Below, piece after piece: positions 33,244 to 38,092 of a DNA stretch of 38,092 bases. This DNA is from Streptomyces sp. MBT53. Lineage in GTDB: Bacteria; Actinomycetota; Actinomycetes; Streptomycetales; Streptomycetaceae. The first letter of the stretch is position 1. The number at the start of each line of letters is the position of its first letter. The stretch is from positions 1-38,092 of the forward strand of contig NZ_JAEQAZ010000075.1 of assembly GCF_016654115.1 (NCBI RefSeq). Direction: 5' to 3'. Under the pieces are notes generated by a model. The model was not told the origin of the DNA. It ran no database searches and saw only the letters and a list, made by a program, of their open reading frames with translations. The translations under genes were made by a program, and so were the position numbers.

Positions 33244-33282
33244 CACTGCGACCCCGGCCCCCGAGCCGCGAGGAGCCGCACC

Positions 33283-34575
33283 ATGAGCCGATTCCTACCC
33301 GCTGCGCAGGAACGCCCGGAACAGCCCATCCCGAAGCACCTGTGGAAGGTCGCCGCCCTCTCGGGCATGGCCTCCTACCTGGACGCCGCGCTCATCGTCA
33401 GCATCGCCGTCAACCTGGCCATCTACCGCGACAGTTACGACATGGGCGTGTGGATGGCCGGGGCGATCAGCGCGATCGTCACCGGCTGCATCGCCGTCGG
33501 CTCCCTCGTCGGCGGCCGCCTCGCCGACCTGTTCGGGCGCCGCCGCGTCTACAACCTGGACATCCTCTGCTACGCGGTGGGCGCGATCGTCATCACGCTG
33601 GCGCCGAACGACATCGTGCTGTTCGTCGGCGTACTCGTCGCGGGGCTGGCGGCCGGTGCCGATCTGCCGACGTCGCTGGCCGTGGTCTCGGACGCCGCGC
33701 CTCCCGAGGGCCGGGCGCGGCTGGTGTCCTTCACCCAGGTCATGTGGGTACTGGGCATCGTCGTCGTGATCTTCCTCGGCTATCTCCTGTCCGACACGGG
33801 CCTGACCGGGGCGCGGTTCATCACCGGGCATCTGGTCGTCGCCGCGCTCGTCACCTGGCAGCTCCGCTCCCGGCTGGAACTGCCCGACGAGCCGGCGGAG
33901 GAAGAGGCACGGACGGAGGCCGTGCCGCGCGGCATCGAGCTGAAGAACATCTGCAACCGCGCCACGCTCCTGCCGATGGTCGCGACCTTCGTCTACTACG
34001 TCACCTGGGGCATCGGCGCCAACACCTTCGGCCAGTTCGGCACTTACCTGCTGGTGACGGTCAGCGGTGCCTCGCAGAGCCTGGCCACCGGGATCAACCT
34101 GGCGTTCCTGCCGATCGCGTTGGTGCTGACGTTCGTCTTCGTCCGGCTCGCCGACACACCCTGGCGCGACCGGCTGTTCTACGTGTTCACGGTCGTGCAG
34201 GTCGTCGCCTTCTGCATCGCCTCCGTCACGGCCGGCGCCCTCGTCGGCATGCTCGTCTTCTTCGTGCTGTACCAGATCTCCAACCCCTTTGCCGGGGAGG
34301 CCAGTTACAAGGTGTGGTCGCAGCTGACGCTGCCCCCGGACACCCGCGGCACCACACAGGGCCTCACCTACGCCCTCTCCCGCGGGGTCTTCGCGGGCGT
34401 CGCGTTCGTCACGCCCGCCCTGATGGACTACAGCGCCTCCGTCCTGCTGTGGTCGATAACTCTCTGCATGGCGGCCTCGGGCGTCGCGGGCGTGTACGTC
34501 ATCCACACCCTCATCCGGCGTTCCCCCGAGGCAACGGCCGCTCGGGTCAAGGGACTCGGCGTGGCCCGGACCTGA
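33283..34575 (+). CDS. MFS transporter, probable sugar or glycoside importer
   Basis: A 430-residue major facilitator with about 12 transmembrane helices. The loop 2-3 signature is GGRLADLFGRRRVY, and WMAGAISAIVTGCIAVGSLV and PTSLAVVSDAAPPEGRARL fit the sugar-porter-like MFS subset. The ATG at 33283 has GAGGAG upstream. The isomerase-like gene follows 32 bp later, so they form an operon, divergent from the glycosidase and under the LacI operator. The substrate is likely the glycoside cleaved by the GH106-like enzyme; this is an inference from context. Confidence 0.88.
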   Translation: MSRFLPAAQERPEQPIPKHLWKVAALSGMASYLDAALIVSIAVNLAIYRDSYDMGVWMAGAISAIVTGCIAVGSLVGGRLADLFGRRRVYNLDILCYAVGAIVITLAPNDIVLFVGVLVAGLAAGADLPTSLAVVSDAAPPEGRARLVSFTQVMWVLGIVVVIFLGYLLSDTGLTGARFITGHLVVAALVTWQLRSRLELPDEPAEEEARTEAVPRGIELKNICNRATLLPMVATFVYYVTWGIGANTFGQFGTYLLVTVSGASQSLATGINLAFLPIALVLTFVFVRLADTPWRDRLFYVFTVVQVVAFCIASVTAGALVGMLVFFVLYQISNPFAGEASYKVWSQLTLPPDTRGTTQGLTYALSRGVFAGVAFVTPALMDYSASVLLWSITLCMAASGVAGVYVIHTLIRRSPEATAARVKGLGVART

Positions 34576-34607
34576 GTCCACAGCGGAACCCGGAAGGAAC
34601 ACCCCGC

Positions 34608-36077
34608 ATGACAACCACCGACCCTCTGCCCGTGACCGCGGAACGCGCCGCGGTCCTGCGTGAGTTGCTCCCCCCGGTGTCCCGCCGCCGCACCCGGATC
34701 GGACTCGTGGCGGGCGGTCTGGGCGCCTACTGGCCCCAATTCCCGGACCTGCTCCCGCAGTTGCGGGAGTCGTCCGCGTACGTAGCCGAGCGTTTCCAGC
34801 GGATGGACGCGGAGGTGACCGACGTCGGCTTCATCTCCGACGCGGTGGAGGGAGCGGCAGCGGCGGAGCAACTGCGGCGCGCGGACTGCGACTTGATCGT
34901 GCTGTTCCTGACGACATATCTGACCTCGTCGATGGTGCTGCCGATCGCCCAGCGTTCGCACACCCCTGTCCTGGTCATCGACCTCCAGCCGTCCGAGCGG
35001 ATGGACCACGCCTCCTTCGACACGGGCGCCTGGCTCGCCTACTGCGGACAGTGCCCGGTGCCCGAGGTCGGCAACGTGTTCCGGCGGTCCGGCATCCCCT
35101 TCCGGTCGGTGTCGGGCTGGCTGCGCCAGGAGTCGGCCTGGCGGCGCATCGAGCAGTGGGTCCGGGCGGCGCACGTCCGGGCCGCGCTCCGGCACGCCCG
35201 GCACGGCCTGATGGGGCATCTGTATCCCGGCATGCTCGACGTGTCGACGGATCTGACGCTGCTCCCGGCGACGTTCGGCTCGCACGTCGAGGTGCTGGAG
35301 TTCGACGATCTACGGCAACGGGTGGAGCGGGTGAGCGAGGCCGAGACCCGTGAGCGGACGGCTCTCGCCCGGCGGATCTTCGCCGTGGACGACACCGTGG
35401 TCGACGAGGATCTCGCGTGGGGTGCGACCGTGTCGGTCGCGCTCGACCGGCTCGTCGAGGACTTCGGCCTCGACACCCTCGCCTACTACCACCGCGGCCT
35501 CGACGGCGAACTCCACGAACGGCTCGGCGCCGGCATGATCCTGGGCGCCTCCCTGCTCACCGCCCGGGGCGTGCCGGCCGCCGGTGAGTACGAACTGCGC
35601 ACCAGCCTGGCCCAGTTGGCGACGCAGAGCATCGGCGCCGGGGGTTCCTTCACCGAGATCCAGGCCCTCGACTTCGAGGACGGGGTGGTGGAGATGGGGC
35701 ACGACGGGCCCGCGCACCTCGCGGTCAGCGCCCGCGACCCGCTGCTGCGCGGCCTGGGCGTCTATCACGGCAAGCGCGGCTGGGGCGTCAGCGTGGAGTT
35801 CGACGTCCAGCACGGTCCCGTAACCCTGCTCGGCGTGGGCCAGGACGCCGACGGCAGCCTGTCGTTCATCACGTCCGAGGGCAGTGTCGTATCCGGACCA
35901 CTGCTCGCGATCGGCAACACCACCAGCCGGGTCGACTTCGGCCGCGATCCCGGCGAGTGGGTCGACGCGTGGAGCGCCACGGGCGTCGGCCACCACTGGT
36001 CCCTCGCGCTCGGCCATCACTCCGCCGACTTCCGCGCCGCCGCGAGCCTGCTGGGCATCGAGCACCGGGAGGTGTGA
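34608..36077 (+). CDS. L-arabinose/L-fucose isomerase family protein
   Basis: A 489-residue protein with the L-arabinose/L-fucose isomerase fold, which interconverts aldoses and ketoses with a divalent metal. The start IGLVAGGLGAYWPQFPDL and the segments DCDLIVLFLTTYLTSSMVLP and HGLMGHLYPGMLDVSTDLT match AraA-like proteins. Plausible metal ligands are Glu350 (SFTEIQ), Glu362 (VVEMGHDG), His370 (GPAHLA) and the His-rich GVGHHWSLALGHH near the C terminus. The ATG at 34608 has GGAAGGAA upstream. The spacing of the two Glu residues is shorter than in E. coli AraA, so the sugar may not be arabinose. It is the second gene of the MFS operon. Confidence 0.82.
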   Translation: MTTTDPLPVTAERAAVLRELLPPVSRRRTRIGLVAGGLGAYWPQFPDLLPQLRESSAYVAERFQRMDAEVTDVGFISDAVEGAAAAEQLRRADCDLIVLFLTTYLTSSMVLPIAQRSHTPVLVIDLQPSERMDHASFDTGAWLAYCGQCPVPEVGNVFRRSGIPFRSVSGWLRQESAWRRIEQWVRAAHVRAALRHARHGLMGHLYPGMLDVSTDLTLLPATFGSHVEVLEFDDLRQRVERVSEAETRERTALARRIFAVDDTVVDEDLAWGATVSVALDRLVEDFGLDTLAYYHRGLDGELHERLGAGMILGASLLTARGVPAAGEYELRTSLAQLATQSIGAGGSFTEIQALDFEDGVVEMGHDGPAHLAVSARDPLLRGLGVYHGKRGWGVSVEFDVQHGPVTLLGVGQDADGSLSFITSEGSVVSGPLLAIGNTTSRVDFGRDPGEWVDAWSATGVGHHWSLALGHHSADFRAAASLLGIEHREV

Positions 36078-36088
36078 GCGCGGTCGGG

Positions 36089-36355
36089 TCAGTAGGGCGC
36101 CTGGATGCTGTGGTTCGCCAGCGCCACGGAGTAGCGGTTGAGGAGAGCGTCGAGGCCGGCCAGCAGCAGCCCGGCGGACTCCTCCGCCTCGGCGAGGTCG
36201 CCGCGCTCGCAGGCATCCACCACCTCGGCCACATCGCTGCGGAGTATGTGCAGGGAGTCGCCCTGGATGAGCACACCGGGAAACCGGCGCCCGGGCAGAC
36301 GGACCACGGCGTCGTTCCCGCCGTCAGTGAACAGCTCTACGTCAACGCGTTCCAT
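36089..36355 (-). CDS. Small conserved protein of unknown function (DUF6959-like)
   Basis: An 88-residue acidic soluble protein. The pattern DVELFTDGGNDAVVRLPGRR, FPGVLIQGDSL and a helical C terminus (ESAGLLLAGLDALLNRYSVA) resembles a short Streptomyces family I recall as DUF6959. The ATG is at 36353-36355; no strong ribosome binding site is visible. It converges on the isomerase gene with an 11-bp gap. Function is unknown. Confidence 0.75.
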   Translation of the reverse strand: MERVDVELFTDGGNDAVVRLPGRRFPGVLIQGDSLHILRSDVAEVVDACERGDLAEAEESAGLLLAGLDALLNRYSVALANHSIQAPY

Positions 36356-36444
36356 GGCGCCATCCAACCCGACACCACCGCCCGACATCAACGAAGTTGT
36401 ACGCAGGGCGCTTTGGACCCCGCTGAACTCGCCGCCCGACCTCG

Positions 36445-37110
36445 TCACGGTCGCGCGGACCGGCCGCCCGCCACACCGGCGTACGGGCGCTTCCCCGGCT
36501 CCCCGTTCCGGCCGCGCACCCAGAAGAAGAGGACCACCGAGGACACCGCGGCGACCGCGCACCAGGTCGAGACGAACTCCAGCTCCCACAGCGTCCAGCA
36601 GACGAGCGCGCCGACCGTGACCAGGATCCCCAGCACCAGCAGCCCGCGGTCACCGGACAGGAGCAGCGAGCCGACCGTCGCCACGAGGTAACCGGCGATG
36701 ACCAGGGGGGAGTACGGAACATCGACGACGTACCCGACGGTGTGGCCGCGGATCTCGGACGTCACCGGATGCGCGACGAGGGCGTAGGCGAGTACCGCGG
36801 CCGTGGCCACCCCGATCGCCAGCAGCACGGCGACCCGGGGCCGGGCCTGCGGTGGCGCGGCGCACCACACCCCCGCCGGAACCCATACGGCCAGCAGCGG
36901 CAGGGCGATGACGGCCCAGGTGAGCGTGGCGGCACCGGTGCCTCCCCCGGCGGCCCACACCCGCGACTCCACGATCTGGTGGACACCGAGCAGCCACGGC
37001 AGCGCGGCCATCGGCAGATCGGCCGGCCGACGGGTCCGGGCCACACAGGCCACCCCTACGGCGAGAACGCCCGCGCCCGCGACGAGATCGGCCTTCGCAC
37101 TCCAGCACAT
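36445..37110 (-). CDS. Polytopic membrane protein of unknown function (DUF6629-like)
   Basis: A 221-residue integral membrane protein with about seven hydrophobic segments. The start MCWSAKADLVAGAGVLAVG and the segment LPWLLGVHQIVESRVW are characteristic of a conserved actinobacterial family that I recall as DUF6629; the invariant MCWS and HQ-x-x-E residues are present. The ATG at 37108-37110 has GGGGAG upstream. The C terminus is basic and cytosolic. Function is unknown. It is 89 bp upstream of the small DUF6959-like gene in the same direction. Confidence 0.8.
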   Translation of the reverse strand: MCWSAKADLVAGAGVLAVGVACVARTRRPADLPMAALPWLLGVHQIVESRVWAAGGGTGAATLTWAVIALPLLAVWVPAGVWCAAPPQARPRVAVLLAIGVATAAVLAYALVAHPVTSEIRGHTVGYVVDVPYSPLVIAGYLVATVGSLLLSGDRGLLVLGILVTVGALVCWTLWELEFVSTWCAVAAVSSVVLFFWVRGRNGEPGKRPYAGVAGGRSARP

Positions 37111-37165
37111 CGCTCCCCCACGGGTCGGTCCGCATCCGTCTGCGCCGTCACGCTACGTCTCCGCC

Positions 37166-37191
37166 CCGTCGTCTCTCGGGTGACACGACGG
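37166..37191. repeat. Inverted repeat between the DUF6629-like and DUF4177 genes
   Basis: CCGTCGT (37166-37172) and ACGACGG (37185-37191) form a perfect 7-bp inverted repeat with a 12-bp spacer in the 268-bp divergent region. It may be an operator. TTGACG near 37270 could belong to the promoter of the plus-strand gene. Confidence 0.3.
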
Positions 37192-37378
37192 CCGCAGCGC
37201 GCCGTGATGACATACCCGCAGGGCCCCTTTCGACCCCCGGCCCGCCCAACGCACCTGCTCTTGGGCCCAGTTGACGGCCGGGCCGCGAAACCACCCCCGG
37301 CCTGCGCGCGAGCGTCCTCCCGTGATTGGCTGAGCCCGCCCACCGCACACCGTGCGCGCACAGGAGGACATCGCAGCC

Positions 37379-37594
37379 ATGAGCAACGCCTACACGTTCG
37401 AGTACAAGGTCGTCAGCTTCCGGGAGTCGCTGATCGGCGACGCGCTGGACAGCGACAAGCTGGAGAAGGTCCTGAACAAGCACGCCGAGGACGGCTGGGG
37501 CCTGAAGGCGATCACCGCCGCCGACGTCAAGGGCCGGATAGGCCCCGGCGCGGTCGAGGGCCTCCTCCTCACCTTCGAGCGGCCCCGGGCGTAG
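37379..37594 (+). CDS. DUF4177 domain-containing small protein
   Basis: A 71-residue protein. FEYKVVSFRESLIG followed by LEKVLNKHAEDGWGLKAIT is the DUF4177 pattern, in which the Glu-x-x-Gly-Trp core is the most conserved part. The ATG at 37379 has AGGAGG 10 bp upstream. Such proteins are common in Streptomyces and have no known function. Confidence 0.88.
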   Translation: MSNAYTFEYKVVSFRESLIGDALDSDKLEKVLNKHAEDGWGLKAITAADVKGRIGPGAVEGLLLTFERPRA

Positions 37595-37760
37595 CGCCTT
37601 TCCGGCGGATCGGGGCGCAGGAACGGCGCCTGATCCGTGCCGGTGAGCGGGGCTCGGCGCGTCCAGCCGCAAGTGGGAAAAGGGCGTGCCGGGCCCTGCG
37701 TCCGCGGCATGGCCCCACGCAGGCGGCCGACTCCGCGCGCGAGGTGGAAGCCGCAAGTCG

Positions 37761-37874
37761 TCAGCCCCGAGGAACCGGAAGCGGCCGGGCGGGCCCCGGG
37801 ATCTCCGCCGACCGGCATGACCACCCAGCGCGACGGCGACGCGTCCCCGTAGAACCGGGCGAACAGCAGATGCG
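37761..37874 (-). pseudogene. Duplicated, frameshifted tail of a LacI-type regulator
   Basis: On the minus strand this encodes AHLLFARFYGDASPSRWVVMP, nearly the same as the tail of the gene at the right edge, but the 20-bp deletion removes the TELIPRGSG part and shifts the frame before the old stop at 37761-37763. No other LacI coding sequence is attached. It is a nonfunctional duplicate of the 3' end. Confidence 0.65.
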
Positions 37875-37969
37875 CGCCGCTCGCGGAAGAGGGCGTACCG
37901 GGCCCCCGATCCACCGCACCAGCCTTGCGCGGCAGCCGACTTCATACGCGGAGCGGCGGCCGGAGGCCG

Positions 37970-38092
37970 TCAGCCCCCAGGAACCGGAAGCACCCCGCCC
38001 GGCCCCGGAATCTCCCCCGACCCCCGCGGAATCAACTCCGTCGGCATGACCACCCGGCGCGACGGTGACGCGTCCCCGTGGATGCGGGCGAA
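37970..38092 (-). CDS. LacI family transcriptional regulator, C-terminal end only
   Basis: The window ends inside this gene. The visible 40 codons encode FARIHGDASPSRRVVMPTEL, the usual LacI C-terminal strand (RVVxPTELIxRGS), and then a Gly/Pro-rich tail ending at TGA (37970-37972). The rest lies beyond base 38092. Its 3' end and flank are duplicated just downstream (copy 1). Confidence 0.75.
   Translation of the reverse strand, partial: FARIHGDASPSRRVVMPTELIPRGSGEIPGPGGVLPVPGG

Larger units (their letters stand above)
37676..38092. repeat. Tandem direct repeat of a LacI gene 3' end (two copies)
   Basis: Copy 1 (37676-37863, 188 bp) and copy 2 (37885-38092, 208 bp, running off the window) align along their length. 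Both begin GGAARAGGGCGT, both have the stop codon of the LacI frame 85 bp in, and both end at CGGGCGAA. They differ by point changes and one 20-bp gap in copy 1 just before GGCATGACCACCC. Confidence 0.8.

Noticed and set aside
33081..34607. N-terminal extension of the isomerase frame across the MFS gene
   Set aside because: It overlaps a complete MFS gene in another frame, and the ATG at 34608 has a strong ribosome binding site and starts the family similarity.
37637..38049. Repeats at the right edge as a CRISPR array or minisatellite
   Set aside because: There are only two long copies, they diverge by substitutions and a 20-bp gap, and they encode the tail of a LacI protein.

Overview
The window is high-GC actinobacterial DNA, almost certainly from a Streptomyces chromosome. 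The evidence is codon use with G/C in third positions, GTG starts with GGAGG-type ribosome binding sites, TANNNT -10 hexamers, a Tat-exported GH46 chitosanase, and many LacI/TetR/PadR/HxlR regulators paired with sugar-active enzymes. No rRNA, tRNA, CRISPR array, transposase or prophage was seen. The mix of accessory catabolic loci and several broken genes suggests a chromosome-arm (variable) region; that is an inference.

Layout. 1-4439: a secreted GH2 glycosidase with discoidin domains, cut by the window edge and frameshifted near 372, then a convergent SRPBCC protein. 4541-9562: a LacI regulator divergent from a phytanoyl-CoA-dioxygenase-like enzyme and a 3'-truncated SDR; a strong hairpin separates these from two convergent xylose-isomerase-like TIM-barrel genes. 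9563-12884: a cysteine-desulfurase-like PLP enzyme with a LuxR-type regulator, then a PaaI thioesterase divergent from an HxlR regulator. 12873-14960: a GH92 alpha-mannosidase-type enzyme with a shortened C terminus. 15080-18455: a TetR/MDR-oxidoreductase divergent pair, a Nudix hydrolase and a LacI regulator. 18559-19838: a remnant of an Ohr/OsmC gene and a chitosanase behind a palindromic operator. 20046-23636: an ECF sigma factor, a carotenoid cleavage oxygenase with a small membrane protein, and a divergent PadR regulator. 23672-27954: an Imm21-like orphan, then an AceTr-family transporter and a CocE-like serine hydrolase, with a convergent TetR. 28069-36077: a LacI regulator, a 1317-residue GH106-like glycosidase, an MFS transporter and an L-arabinose/L-fucose-isomerase-like protein. 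36089-37594: three small or uncharacterised proteins. 37676-38092: a direct repeat built from the 3' end of a further LacI gene that enters from the right.

The most coherent system is 28069-36077. The same 15-bp LacI-type operator sequence occurs upstream of the LacI gene and inside the MFS promoter, and a perfect 14-bp palindrome of the same class lies upstream of the glycosidase. The glycosidase has no visible signal peptide. A workable model is that the MFS protein imports a glycoside, the glycosidase cleaves it in the cytoplasm and the isomerase processes the released sugar, all under one repressor. A second unit of interest is the carotenoid oxygenase/membrane protein pair next to a PadR regulator with TGACA-type repeats on both sides of the divergent region. 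Gene decay is frequent between 1 and 20 kb (GH2, SDR, GH92, ohr, possibly the sigma factor) and again at the right edge.
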